64,000 nucleotides of DNA. Origin: Ensifer sp. Root278 (GTDB lineage Bacteria > Pseudomonadota > Alphaproteobacteria > Rhizobiales > Rhizobiaceae). The notes below the pieces were generated by a model. That model ran no database searches. It had not been told where the DNA came from and was given only the letters and a program-made list of their open reading frames with translations. The stretch lies in assembly GCF_001429285.1 (NCBI RefSeq), contig NZ_LMJJ01000003.1:144662-208661 (forward strand), given 5' to 3'. Positions 50,669 through 59,279 of this stretch are shown piece after piece (within the stretch, counting starts at the first letter, position 1; the number at the start of each line of letters is the position of its first letter). The position numbers were made by a program, and so were the translations under genes.

Positions 50669-51901
50669 CTAGCTGCGGCCGGCGACTGCAAGGCGGGGCT
50701 GGTGGTGAGACCGAACCGGCACCGGCTCCAGCGCAACGGCAGATGCTGCGGCGTGGCGGCTGAACGCGGCCTTGGCGAGCATCGTCCGGATGAGGTTGTT
50801 CTGCGGCGCGTGCGCCTTGCCAGAGAGGGCGTCACGATGGTGACGCTCCAGCGGATTGTCGCGGCTGATGCCGGGGTTGCCGCCAAGCTCAAGGGCAAGG
50901 GTTGTCACCGTGATTGCATTGGCGATCACCGTATGTTTGACCGCGGCAGCGTCAGCGCCGAAGGCGCGCCCCGTATCGAAATCCTCGGCAATCGAACGCA
51001 GGAGCCTGCGATTGACTGTCAGCAAGACCTCGATCTCGCCAAGGCCGTCCTGAATGCGGGGGACAGTCGAAAGCGGTGCGCCGAGGCTTGCCGGTGCCCG
51101 CGAGGTGGTAAAGTCGATCAGCCAGTCGCGGGCGCCCTGCGCGGCGCCGTCATAGATTGCCGGGACAAGGCTGAAATACCAGGCACCCATGCGTTCGTCG
51201 CGTTTCAGGCCCTCCCTCGCCGGCGCGATGTCGAGAACATCCTCCAGCGGGATCGCGACGTCATCGAGGATCAGGTCGTCGCTGTTGGTTGCCCGCATGC
51301 CCGTGGCGTTCCAGGTCTTTTCGACGCGAATACCATCGGCCGACGTCGGTACGAGGAACGAACCCAGCCTCGGCTCCGGCTCGTCGGTGACCGCAAGGAC
51401 CGCCACCCAGCGCAGCAGCGGGATGCCGGTGGCATAGGTCTTGTGGCCGGTGATGCGCCACTGGTCGCCAACGCGCCGGGCAATGGTTTCCGGCAACGAC
51501 CCATGCGATGGCGAACCGACGCGCGGCTCCACCTGCGCGGCATTGATCAGCGCGACGCCCTCGCGATTGGCCCTGGTAACACGCTCGACCAGGTGCTGTG
51601 GCCACTTGCCTGAGGTGCGCACCGAATAGTGCTGGTTGTAGTGCATTGAAAGAACGAGGGCGGTCGACGGCTCTCCGCGGGCTATTGCCGAGATGACGGC
51701 GAGCGCCTCCGTCAATCCGCCGCCGAGGCCGCCGTGCTCGGGCGCCGTTACCAGGCCAAGCAGTCCCGCCTCATGGAGCGCGTCGAAATTGGCGAAAGGG
51801 AATTCGCCGGTTTCATCGTAGTGGCGCGCTGTGAGGGCGAAGCGTTTTCCGAGCTCTTCGGCCTTGGCAATCACCAGCTCGAAACGTGTGGGATCGGTCA
51901 T
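50669..51901 (-). CDS. DszC/SfnB-like acyl-CoA-dehydrogenase-fold flavin monooxygenase, copy 1
   Basis: A 410-residue protein with the acyl-CoA dehydrogenase fold: FDALHEAGLLGLVTAPEHGG, RVGDQWRITGHKTYATGIP, TWNATGMRATNSDDLILDDV and a C-terminal LELGGNPGISRDNPLERHHRD. The last motif is typical for the DszC/SfnB/IBAH group, which oxidises sulfur or carbon with reduced flavin and O2 rather than dehydrogenating acyl-CoA. It lies between the two DszB-like genes (10-nt and 13-nt gaps), which strongly ties it to sulfur chemistry. The second member of this group in the window is at 62.4 kb. Confidence 0.82.
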   Translation of the reverse strand: MTDPTRFELVIAKAEELGKRFALTARHYDETGEFPFANFDALHEAGLLGLVTAPEHGGLGGGLTEALAVISAIARGEPSTALVLSMHYNQHYSVRTSGKWPQHLVERVTRANREGVALINAAQVEPRVGSPSHGSLPETIARRVGDQWRITGHKTYATGIPLLRWVAVLAVTDEPEPRLGSFLVPTSADGIRVEKTWNATGMRATNSDDLILDDVAIPLEDVLDIAPAREGLKRDERMGAWYFSLVPAIYDGAAQGARDWLIDFTTSRAPASLGAPLSTVPRIQDGLGEIEVLLTVNRRLLRSIAEDFDTGRAFGADAAAVKHTVIANAITVTTLALELGGNPGISRDNPLERHHRDALSGKAHAPQNNLIRTMLAKAAFSRHAAASAVALEPVPVRSHHQPRLAVAGRS

Positions 51902-51914
51902 TTGTTGCTCTCGT

Positions 51915-52955
51915 TCAGGCGACAGCGCGGATGTCGAGTTCCGCCCAGGGACGGTGGTCGACCCATGCGTCGATGTCGAAGTTCTCGGCCAGGAACCCCC
52001 ATTGATGCAGGAAGTCCTTGTAGTGCCCGATCGCCGCGACGAGTTCCGGTTCGAGGCCGATGCCGAGATGCCTGTGCAGATCCGGACCGTTGGCCGCAGC
52101 CACGACCTCTTCGGATGCGCCGACTTCGCGAGCAACCAAGCGGCGCGCCTCTTCGGGGTGCTCTTCGGCCCAGGCGCCGGCTTGCTTTAGCGTCGCGATC
52201 AGCTTGGCGACGAGGTCAGGACGATCTTCCGCCAGCCGTTCATCGACGGTCAGCACCCGTGGGGAGCCGGAATTGATGCGGATCTTCGGGTCCGGGTGGA
52301 AACCGAATTCCGCGACCGTGTGAGCCGCAAAGAGATTGGCAACGGCAATACCGGGCGTGCCTTTGACATAAATCGCGTCCACCTCGCCGCGCAGCAGTGC
52401 GGCCACTTCCGGCCCGTAGGCCTGCCGGTTTCTGAGGCCGTAGAGCTGCGGGCCCTCCCTGCCATCAAGAACGCTTTCGGAAAGCGGGATATCGACGATC
52501 TGGACATCGGAGGGCGTGAGCCCTTCGAGCGACAGAGCGGAAACCAGGCCCTTCAGCGCCGTTGCGGCCATGAAGTCGATGATACCGGGTGGTCGGCGCG
52601 CAATGCCGAAGCGTCGGCCGACAAGATCGCGCGTCGTTTTGATCCCGGTCCCGGGCAACGTGATGATGGCCTGGAATTCGTCGGTCCAAGTGATGCCGAC
52701 CAGGCGTGTCGGGTTGCCTTCCGAGCGGGCGCGGATCGGCGGGACGTTGCCGCCATGGCGAAACGAATAATCGAGATGGTGATCGAAGTGGCTGGATCGG
52801 ACGGAGCGGTCCTTGCTGTCGATGATCGAGTTAAGCGTAATGCCCTCCGCGGCAAACGCCTTGTCGAGCAGGCCGAGCTGGGTGGCGAGCCCCACGGGTG
52901 TCGGGACAGGGCAGCGCGTGTACCAGATTTGCGAGATGGCATTTTTGCGTGTCAC
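51915..52955 (-). CDS. DszB-like sulfinate desulfinase candidate, copy 2
   Basis: A 346-residue paralogue of the protein at 49.6 kb: IWYTRCPVPTPVGLATQLGLL, SHFDHHLDYSFRHGGNVPPI, LVGITWTDEF and VGRRFGIARR. Cys15, His56, Arg66 and Gly69 match the DszB catalytic residues with identical spacing between His, Arg and Gly. Again there is no signal peptide or lipobox, so it is cytoplasmic. It is the first gene of the operon. Divergence from copy 1 outside the active site suggests a different sulfinate substrate or a heteromeric role. Confidence 0.75.
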   Translation of the reverse strand: MTRKNAISQIWYTRCPVPTPVGLATQLGLLDKAFAAEGITLNSIIDSKDRSVRSSHFDHHLDYSFRHGGNVPPIRARSEGNPTRLVGITWTDEFQAIITLPGTGIKTTRDLVGRRFGIARRPPGIIDFMAATALKGLVSALSLEGLTPSDVQIVDIPLSESVLDGREGPQLYGLRNRQAYGPEVAALLRGEVDAIYVKGTPGIAVANLFAAHTVAEFGFHPDPKIRINSGSPRVLTVDERLAEDRPDLVAKLIATLKQAGAWAEEHPEEARRLVAREVGASEEVVAAANGPDLHRHLGIGLEPELVAAIGHYKDFLHQWGFLAENFDIDAWVDHRPWAELDIRAVA

Positions 52956-53057
52956 GGGGTTTCTCCGCTGTCTTCAATGGGATGTGCCGGGAAGGGTTTT
53001 TCGTTCGAGTGCGTCTTCCTAGTCAGTCATTGCGAGAGCTGTACCGATTTCGGATTA

Positions 53058-53069
53058 GTATTCCAATAC
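53058..53069. promoter_or_regulatory. Inverted repeat in the divergent promoter region
   Basis: GTATT and AATAC flank CC. It is short but perfect, and 34 bp from the second inverted repeat. Possible regulator half-sites. Confidence 0.35.
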
Positions 53070-53091
53070 GAGTTCAACTATCAATAAATCG

Positions 53092-53108
53092 CAGGAATTG
53101 TGTTCCTG
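53092..53108. promoter_or_regulatory. Inverted repeat, possible LysR-type operator
   Basis: CAGGAA-TTGTG-TTCCTG is a perfect 6-bp inverted repeat with a 5-bp spacer, a size typical of LysR or other dimeric regulator sites. It lies 164 bp upstream of the DppB-like gene and about 137 bp from the DszB-like gene. Confidence 0.4.
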
Positions 53109-53254
53109 TAAGTGGCTAATCTCAGGGCGAAATTACTAAAACAGATTTGACAAAGCCTATGTAATTAGTCAACTATAAAAATCATCCGCGGCGAAGGGTC
53201 AGGCCGAGGTGAAGGTTCGCTGTTGGCGGACGGCCAAACGGAGAGGCGACATCG

Positions 53255-54241
53255 ATGCCGGTGCTGATCAGAATTGCGCGAACGCTTCGACGAACGCTTC
53301 TGCAGGCGGTTCCGACGATCCTTGGAATTGTGATCCTGAATTTCTTCCTTTTGCAGCTGGCTCCCGGCGACGCGGCCGATGTTCTGGCCGGCGAGGCGGG
53401 TTCGGCGACCGAAGAAAGCGTTGCGGCGCTGAGAGCCCGCTTCGGGCTGGATAGCCCGGTGCTCGAACAATTGGCCACCTATCTCGGCAACCTCGCGCAA
53501 TTCAGCCTCGGCTTTTCCCCGCGCTACGGCATGCCGGTCGCCGATCTGATTGCCCAGCGGCTGCCCGGAACACTGACGCTGATGGCGGTCGCGCTCCTCA
53601 TCGCGATCCTGCTCGGTGTCATCCTCGGATCGCTGATGGCGACCTTTGCGGGCCGGATCCCCGACCGCCTGCTGTCGGTGTTCTCGTTGCTCTTCTACTC
53701 GATCCCGAGCTTCTGGATCGGCCTGATGCTGATCGTGCTCTTTTCGGTCAAGCTCGGCTGGCTGCCGAGCGGCGGTGCGGGCACGATCGGATCCCAGCTG
53801 AAAGGATTCCCGGCGTTGCTCGACAAGGCCCGCTACATGGTGCTGCCGGCGACCTCGCTCGCGCTGTTCTACGTTGCGATCTACGCGCGGCTGACCCGTG
53901 CCGCCATGCTCGAAGTCAAGAACCAAGATTTCGTCCGCACCGCCTATGCCAAGGGGTTGACGCCGTTTGGCGTGACGGCAAGGCACATTCTGCGCAACGC
54001 GCTGATCCCGATCACGACCATGGCCGGCATGCATATCGGCGGTATGCTCGGCGGCGCCGTGGTGGTGGAAACCGTCTACAGTTGGCCGGGTCTCGGCAGG
54101 CTTGCCTTCGAGGCGGTCATGGGCCGGGATTTCACCGTGCTGCTCGGCATCCTGCTTCTGTCCTCTCTTCTCGTCATCATTGCCAATGCCGCCGTGGACC
54201 TCGTCCACGCCTGGCTCGACCCTCGAATTGGAGCGCGCTGA
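53255..54241 (+). CDS. Dipeptide-type ABC transporter permease (DppB-like)
   Basis: A 328-residue inner-membrane protein. The N-terminal membrane segment lies in a VPTILGIVILNFFLLQLAPGD context. The standard DppB pattern follows: RFGLDSPVLEQLATYLGNLA, VLGVILGSLMATFAG region, SVFSLLFYSIPSFWIGLM and the EAA region FVRTAYAKGLTPFGVTARHILRNALIP. It imports oligopeptide-like or other polar organic compounds. It is the first gene of the plus-strand operon, divergent from the DszB/DszC operon, and overlaps the next gene by one base. Confidence 0.92.
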   Translation: MPVLIRIARTLRRTLLQAVPTILGIVILNFFLLQLAPGDAADVLAGEAGSATEESVAALRARFGLDSPVLEQLATYLGNLAQFSLGFSPRYGMPVADLIAQRLPGTLTLMAVALLIAILLGVILGSLMATFAGRIPDRLLSVFSLLFYSIPSFWIGLMLIVLFSVKLGWLPSGGAGTIGSQLKGFPALLDKARYMVLPATSLALFYVAIYARLTRAAMLEVKNQDFVRTAYAKGLTPFGVTARHILRNALIPITTMAGMHIGGMLGGAVVVETVYSWPGLGRLAFEAVMGRDFTVLLGILLLSSLLVIIANAAVDLVHAWLDPRIGAR

Positions 54242-55239
54242 TGTCCACCACCGACTTCGGGGCTTTTCCTGCTGTCACCGGCGGCGCCTATGCTGCTCCG
54301 GCGACGAACGAGCAGGCAACCGCGCCGGAACGTCCGTCCTGGTCAAACATGAAGGCGCCTGACGCGCGTTCCCAGCCAAACGCTGCGGTCGCCGTCACCA
54401 ATGGGCACCGGGCGCTGAAGGTCTTCTTCGCCAACCCCAATGCGCTGTTCGGCACCGCATTCCTTGCACTCGTCATCGCCGTCGCGCTGCTGGCGCCGGT
54501 GCTCTACCCCGACGACCCCCTGTCGATGGTCGGAAAACCGTTCCTGTGGCCGTGCCAGGATCCGGCTTTCCCGCTCGGTACGGATTCACTTGGGCGCGAC
54601 GTGCTCGCCGGCATCCTGCATGGTTCGCGCATCTCCCTGTTCGTGGGGCTGGTGGCGACGGCCCTCGGCCTCACCTTCGGCGTGGTCGTCGGCGCGATTG
54701 CCGGTTATTTCGGCGGCTGGGTCGACGACCTTCTGGTGAGGCTCATCGAGATCTTCCAGACCCTGCCGAGCTTCGTGCTTCTTGTCGTTCTGGTTGCGAT
54801 CGTCCAACCCTCGGCCACGACGGTGACGCTTGCGATCGCCGTTATCTCCTGGCCAACGGTCGCGCGGCTGACGAGGGCCGAGTTTCGCGCGATCCGCGAG
54901 AAGGATTTCGTCATGGCTGCCCGCAGCCTCGGCGTTGGCCATGGGCGGATCATCTTCCGCGAGATCCTGCCGAACGCGCTGCCGCCGATCATCGTCACGT
55001 CTTCGGTCATGGTCGCAACCGCAATCCTGATGGAATCGGCGCTTTCCTTCATGGGGCTCGGCGACCCGAACGTGGTGAGCTGGGGGTCGATGATCGGCAC
55101 TGGCCGCGAACTGGTCAGAACGGCCTGGTACCTGACAGCTCTTCCGGGCTTGGCCATCGTCTTCACGGTGCTTGCGCTCAATCTCATCGGCGACGGGCTG
55201 AATGACGCCCTCAACCCCCGGTTCTCGCAGGACCGTTGA
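54241..55239 (+). CDS. Dipeptide-type ABC transporter permease (DppC-like)
   Basis: A 332-residue inner-membrane protein. A soluble N-terminal extension of about 60 residues, rich in Ala, Pro and Thr, precedes the first membrane segment (LFGTAFLALVIAVALLAPVL). The core carries PLGTDSLGRDVLAGILHGSRISLFVG, the signature of DppC proteins, and the EAA region FVMAARSLGVGHGRIIFREILPNALPP. It pairs with the DppB-like permease. The extension is longer than in most DppC proteins and has no evident function. Confidence 0.92.
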   Translation: MSTTDFGAFPAVTGGAYAAPATNEQATAPERPSWSNMKAPDARSQPNAAVAVTNGHRALKVFFANPNALFGTAFLALVIAVALLAPVLYPDDPLSMVGKPFLWPCQDPAFPLGTDSLGRDVLAGILHGSRISLFVGLVATALGLTFGVVVGAIAGYFGGWVDDLLVRLIEIFQTLPSFVLLVVLVAIVQPSATTVTLAIAVISWPTVARLTRAEFRAIREKDFVMAARSLGVGHGRIIFREILPNALPPIIVTSSVMVATAILMESALSFMGLGDPNVVSWGSMIGTGRELVRTAWYLTALPGLAIVFTVLALNLIGDGLNDALNPRFSQDR

Positions 55240-55241
55240 CA

Positions 55242-56240
55242 ATGGCGCCGCTGCTTCAGGTCGAAAACCTCACCATCGGCTTTCCGCGCGCTGAACCGGT
55301 CCGGGATCTTTCCTTTGAGGTCAGCGCCGGCGAGACACTGGCGATCGTCGGAGAATCCGGCTCGGGCAAATCGCTGACGGCACTTGCCCTGATGCAGTTG
55401 CTGCCGCGCACAGCACGGGTCACCAGTGGCCGCATCGTCTTTGACGACCGCGATCTTCTCGGTCTCGATGCGCGCGAGATGCGGCAGCTGCGCGGGCGCG
55501 AGATCGCCATGATCTTTCAGGAGCCGATGACGAGCCTCAATCCCGTCATGTCGATCGGCTGGCAGATCGGCGAAGTGCTGAAGGTGCATGAGAAGCTCTC
55601 GGGCAGGGCGGCGCGCGAACGGGCGATCGAACTCCTGAGGCTCGTGCGCATCCCGGCCGCCGAAAAGCGGGTCGACGACTATCCCCACCAGCTCTCGGGC
55701 GGCATGCGACAGCGGGTTATGATCGCCATGGCCGTTGCCTGCCGGCCGAAACTCTTGATCGCCGACGAACCGACGACCGCGCTCGACGTGACGATCCAGG
55801 CGCAGGTGCTCGACCTGCTCGACACGCTCAGACGCGAACTGCAGATGGCGGTGGTGTTGATCACCCACGACCTCGGCGTCGTCGCGCAATGGGCCGACAA
55901 GGTCGTCGTCATGTATGCCGGCCGCAAGGTCGAGCAGGCTCTCCCCGGGGATCTCTTCAACGATCCGCTGCATCCCTATACGCGCGGGCTGCTTTCGGCC
56001 TCGCCACGTCTGAAGAGCGACTTTCACTATCTGAGCGGTCGCTTGACCGAGATCCCCGGGTCGATCGTCTCGGCGGCCGGCGAGGCCGGCTGTCCCTTCA
56101 GGCCGCGCTGTCGCCAGGCGCGTGCGAGCTGCGGCCATCAGGTGCCGCCGCTGATTGCTCAGACGCCGGAGAGGCTCGTTGCCTGCCCGTTCACCTCGTC
56201 CCTCAAGGCCGTCCCCGATGCCGCTTCTCTCAGCCTCTGA
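55242..56240 (+). CDS. Dipeptide-type ABC transporter ATPase (DppD-like)
   Basis: A 332-residue ATPase with Walker A GESGSGKS at 37-44, the signature [14 protein letters not shown], Walker [15 protein letters not shown] and the C-terminal oligopeptide-ABC cysteine-containing tail ([16 protein letters not shown]), which in this family can bind an iron-sulfur cluster. ATG 55242 starts 3 nt after the permease stop. It works as a heterodimer with the next gene product. Confidence 0.93.
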   Translation: MAPLLQVENLTIGFPRAEPVRDLSFEVSAGETLAIVGESGSGKSLTALALMQLLPRTARVTSGRIVFDDRDLLGLDAREMRQLRGREIAMIFQEPMTSLNPVMSIGWQIGEVLKVHEKLSGRAARERAIELLRLVRIPAAEKRVDDYPHQLSGGMRQRVMIAMAVACRPKLLIADEPTTALDVTIQAQVLDLLDTLRRELQMAVVLITHDLGVVAQWADKVVVMYAGRKVEQALPGDLFNDPLHPYTRGLLSASPRLKSDFHYLSGRLTEIPGSIVSAAGEAGCPFRPRCRQARASCGHQVPPLIAQTPERLVACPFTSSLKAVPDAASLSL

Positions 56241-57162
56241 TCTCAAGACCCATTACAACACCCGCGACGGCCTCTTGCGCTCCGTCGATGGCGTCGATCT
56301 CGTGGTCGAGCGCGGTGAAACCGTCGGGCTAGTCGGCGAAAGCGGCTGTGGCAAATCGACCCTTGGCAAGACGCTGTTGCGGTTGGTCGATCCGACCGCT
56401 GGACGGATCGAATTCAAGGGCGAAGACATCACGACCCTTGATCAGGGGCGGCTCCGAAACGTTCGCAAGTCGATCCAGATGATCTTCCAGGATCCCTTCG
56501 CCTCGCTCAATCCGCGCCACACGATCGGTGAAATCCTCGAAGCACCGCTGGTCGTCCACAAGGCTGGCGGCCGGCCGGAGCGGCGGCGCACTGTCGCCGG
56601 TATCATCGCCAAGGTCGGGCTGCCCGCCGATGCCATCAATCGTTACCCCCACGAATTCTCCGGCGGCCAGCGGCAAAGGATCGGCATTGCCCGGGCGCTG
56701 CTGCTCAACCCGGAGCTGATCGTCTGCGACGAGCCGGTTTCGGCGCTCGACCTGTCGATCCAGGCGCAGATCCTGAACCTTTTGGTGGAGATGAAGAAGG
56801 AGTTCGGCCTTTCCTATCTCTTCATCAGCCATGACCTGTCTGTGGTGCGCTATTTCTGCGACCGGGTTCTGGTCATGTATCTCGGCCGGATCGTGGAAAG
56901 CGCCGACAATGAAACGCTCTGGTCGGACCCGCGCCATCCCTATACGCGCGCTTTGATGGCTGCGGTTCCCGATCCCTCGCGGCCGCGGCAGGCGGCTCCC
57001 CTTGGCGGCGATCTGCCGAGCCCGAGCGACATTCCGTCGGGCTGTCGGTTCCACACCCGCTGCCCGCTGGCGACGGACCTCTGCCGCGTCACCGAACCCG
57101 AATTCCGCACCATCAAACCCGGCCATCAGGTGGCCTGTCATGTCGCGGACCACATCAACTGA
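56218..57162 (+). CDS. Dipeptide-type ABC transporter ATPase (DppF-like)
   Basis: A 314-residue ATPase with Walker [10 protein letters not shown] at 40-48, the signature [15 protein letters not shown], Walker [15 protein letters not shown] and the C-terminal cysteine tail ([15 protein letters not shown]). Its ATG at 56218 lies 23 nt inside the end of the DppD-like gene. It completes the importer; the periplasmic binding protein is encoded separately at 60.7 kb. Confidence 0.93.
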   Translation: MPLLSASDLKTHYNTRDGLLRSVDGVDLVVERGETVGLVGESGCGKSTLGKTLLRLVDPTAGRIEFKGEDITTLDQGRLRNVRKSIQMIFQDPFASLNPRHTIGEILEAPLVVHKAGGRPERRRTVAGIIAKVGLPADAINRYPHEFSGGQRQRIGIARALLLNPELIVCDEPVSALDLSIQAQILNLLVEMKKEFGLSYLFISHDLSVVRYFCDRVLVMYLGRIVESADNETLWSDPRHPYTRALMAAVPDPSRPRQAAPLGGDLPSPSDIPSGCRFHTRCPLATDLCRVTEPEFRTIKPGHQVACHVADHIN

Positions 57163-57176
57163 AATGGAGAACTTGA

Positions 57177-58238
57177 ATGGTTGAGTATCGCTATCTTGGG
57201 CGCAGCGCCCTCAAAGTGTCGCCGCTGACGCTCGGATCCATGATGTTCGGCAACCAGACGCCGGACGACGTTGCCTTCCGCATCATCGACAAGGCGCGCG
57301 AGCAAGGCATTAACTTCATCGACACGGCCGACGTCTACCACGACGGCAAGTCGGAAGAGGTGGTGGGACGCGGCATCAAGGCGCATCGCGACCATTGGGT
57401 CGTGGCGACGAAGTTCGTCAATTCGCGTGCGAAGGGGCCGAACCTCGGGGGCTATTCGCGCAAATGGGTCTATCAGACAGTCGAAAACTCGCTGCGCAAT
57501 CTCGGCACGGACTATATCGACATTCTCTATTTCCACCGCGCCGTCTTCGATGCTCCGCTCGAAGAGCCGGTGCGGGCAATCGCCGACCTGATCAAGGCTG
57601 GCAAGCTGCGCTATTTCGGGGTCTCGAACTTCCGGGGATGGCGCATCGCGGAAGTCGCCCATCTCGCCGACCAGCTCGGAATTGACCGGCCTATTGCAAG
57701 CCAGCCGCTCTACAACATCGTCAACCGCACCGCCGAGGCCGAGCAGTTGCCGGCGGCTGCCGCCTACGGTCTGGGTGCCGTATCCTACAGCCCGCTCGCC
57801 CGCGGCGTTCTGACGGGCAAGTACAATCCGGGCGAAGCCCCGGCTGCGGACACACGCGCCGGGCGTGGCGACAAGCGCATGCACGACGTCGAGTTTCGCG
57901 AGGAATCGATTGCGATCGCCAAGCAGATCGCAGCGCACGCTCAGGCCAAGGGTATTGCGGCCGCCGATTTTGCGCTCGCGTGGGTGCTGAACAATCGGCT
58001 GATCACCTCGACCATCGCAGGGCCGCGCACGGAAGAGCATTGGGATGCCTATATCCGCGCGCTTGACATCAAGCTCGATGCGGAAGACGAGGCTTTGGTC
58101 GACCGGCTCGTCGCGCCTGGTCATCCGTCAACCCCGGGCTTCACCGATCCAGGCCATCCGCTCGAGGGACGCGAGCCGCGTTTCGGAGCTACGGAAGCCG
58201 AGATCATTCCGCTTGCCCGTTCGCAGCGCGTTGCCTGA
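57177..58238 (+). CDS. Aldo/keto reductase
   Basis: A 353-residue TIM-barrel AKR with the complete tetrad Asp49, Tyr54, Lys79 and His120 (FIDTADVYHDG, VVATKF, ILYFHRAV). It resembles the YajO/Gre3-like and potassium-channel-beta-type AKRs. It would reduce an aldehyde or ketone with NADPH. Its place at the end of the transporter operon suggests it handles the carbonyl product left after C-S cleavage. A bidirectional terminator-like hairpin lies after it. Confidence 0.9.
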   Translation: MVEYRYLGRSALKVSPLTLGSMMFGNQTPDDVAFRIIDKAREQGINFIDTADVYHDGKSEEVVGRGIKAHRDHWVVATKFVNSRAKGPNLGGYSRKWVYQTVENSLRNLGTDYIDILYFHRAVFDAPLEEPVRAIADLIKAGKLRYFGVSNFRGWRIAEVAHLADQLGIDRPIASQPLYNIVNRTAEAEQLPAAAAYGLGAVSYSPLARGVLTGKYNPGEAPAADTRAGRGDKRMHDVEFREESIAIAKQIAAHAQAKGIAAADFALAWVLNNRLITSTIAGPRTEEHWDAYIRALDIKLDAEDEALVDRLVAPGHPSTPGFTDPGHPLEGREPRFGATEAEIIPLARSQRVA

Positions 58239-58288
58239 CAGGTTTCGTGTCGGCGCCGTCAGGCAGATGGCGGTCGAGTTGCAAAAGC

Positions 58289-58307
58289 CCCGGATCATTG
58301 ATCCGGG
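58289..58307. terminator. Probable bidirectional intrinsic terminator
   Basis: CCCGGATCA-T-TGATCCGGG is a perfect 9-bp inverted repeat, followed on the plus strand by TCTTCGTTTT and preceded by CAAAAG, which reads as CTTTTG on the minus strand. It lies between the converging aldo/keto reductase and amidohydrolase genes and can serve both. Confidence 0.75.
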
Positions 58308-58325
58308 TCTTCGTTTTGCCGGGGT

Positions 58326-59279
58326 TTATTCCGCCGCCACCGCCTGATCGTGGCGCAGGCCGAGGAGGCGCCGGGCGTTGCCGCCAGCAACGAGACGTGC
58401 CTCCTGATCGCTTAGCCCGGCTTGCGCCAAGCTCTGCCGCAACGAGTCCGCATCGAGCGCGGGAAGAATTGGCCAGTCCGTGCCGGCAAGCACGCGGTCT
58501 GCGCCGAAAAAGCCTGTCAGCGTGCGCACGATGTCCGGATCATGCCCCATCGTGTCGAAGTAGATATTGGGCCGTCGCCCCGCTTCACGGTGGGAGCGAG
58601 CATAGATGCCGCCGCGTGCCGCCTGGACGATTGCCCCAAGGCCGAGTGTTGCAAAGACCAGATGCAGGTCCGGCAGTTCGTCGAGCAGCGAAGACTGGAT
58701 GACCGACAGGAAGGCGACGCCGTTCATCAATCCACGCCCGAGCGAATTGCCGAGATTGCCGGCGCCGTCGATCAGAACCCCGGCGTCCGGGTGGGCAACG
58801 GGATGCACAAAAACCGGAACCCTGTGACGCGCCGCGACTTCGAGTGTTGGTCGGACTGCGGGATCGGCGATGAACTTGCCGTCGCGCGAAGAGTCGATAA
58901 CCAGTCCTGAAAGGTCCAGCTCCACGATCGCCCGTTCGGCCTCGCGTGCCGCTTCATCGCCGGCGAAGGCATCGACGACGGCAAATCCGGTGAGTGTCGG
59001 ATGCTCGCGAGAAAGCGTCGCCAGCCAGTCGTTGGCTTCCCGGACCGCTTCGAGCGGCACGCTCCCTTTCATTCCGAAGAGGCTTTCGATCGTCGCGGTG
59101 ACCACGGCAAGCGATACACCGCTTTGTTCAAGCTCATCGACCAGCGCCTGGGGCGTGGTGATCTTTCGGTGTATGTCCGGCGCAAATGCACCAGCAGGCT
59201 TTTCGTATCTCCCGCCGGGGCGCCAGGCTGGCGGCCAGAGATGGGCATGGATGTCGACGATATCGAGCGGCGTGGTCAT
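58326..59279 (-). CDS. Metal-dependent amidohydrolase (PF04909 type)
   Basis: A 317-residue TIM-barrel hydrolase. The N-terminal DIHAHLWPP gives the metal ligands His11 and His13. The middle part has VPVFVHPVAHP, and the C-terminal YFDTMGHDPDIVRTLTGFFGADRVLAGTDWPI carries the last metal Asp. The family includes decarboxylases and lactone or amide hydrolases such as ACMSD-like enzymes. It overlaps the upstream luciferase-like gene by 4 nt, so both act in one pathway. The substrate is unknown. Confidence 0.88.
   Translation of the reverse strand: MTTPLDIVDIHAHLWPPAWRPGGRYEKPAGAFAPDIHRKITTPQALVDELEQSGVSLAVVTATIESLFGMKGSVPLEAVREANDWLATLSREHPTLTGFAVVDAFAGDEAAREAERAIVELDLSGLVIDSSRDGKFIADPAVRPTLEVAARHRVPVFVHPVAHPDAGVLIDGAGNLGNSLGRGLMNGVAFLSVIQSSLLDELPDLHLVFATLGLGAIVQAARGGIYARSHREAGRRPNIYFDTMGHDPDIVRTLTGFFGADRVLAGTDWPILPALDADSLRQSLAQAGLSDQEARLVAGGNARRLLGLRHDQAVAAE

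Larger units (their letters stand above)
52956..53254. promoter_or_regulatory. Divergent promoter region of the organosulfur and transport operons
   Basis: An AT-rich region of about 300 bp between two start codons. It holds two inverted repeats, listed separately, and a TTGACA at about 53147. No gene is seen. It should carry the promoters and regulator sites for both operons. No regulator gene lies in the sulfur block, so control is probably by a distant factor. Confidence 0.5.

Noticed and set aside
49624-52955. Annotation of the two DszB-like proteins as SsuA/TauA-type periplasmic binding proteins
   Set aside because: Neither has a signal peptide or lipobox, and both keep Cys, His, Arg and Gly at DszB spacing. 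No SsuB/SsuC-type partner lies next to them; the only importer here is of the dipeptide type with its own Tat-exported binding protein.
53165-54208. A 347-codon minus-strand frame over the DppB-like gene
   Set aside because: Extremely rich in Arg, Gln, Glu and His with no motif, and antisense to a well-defined permease.
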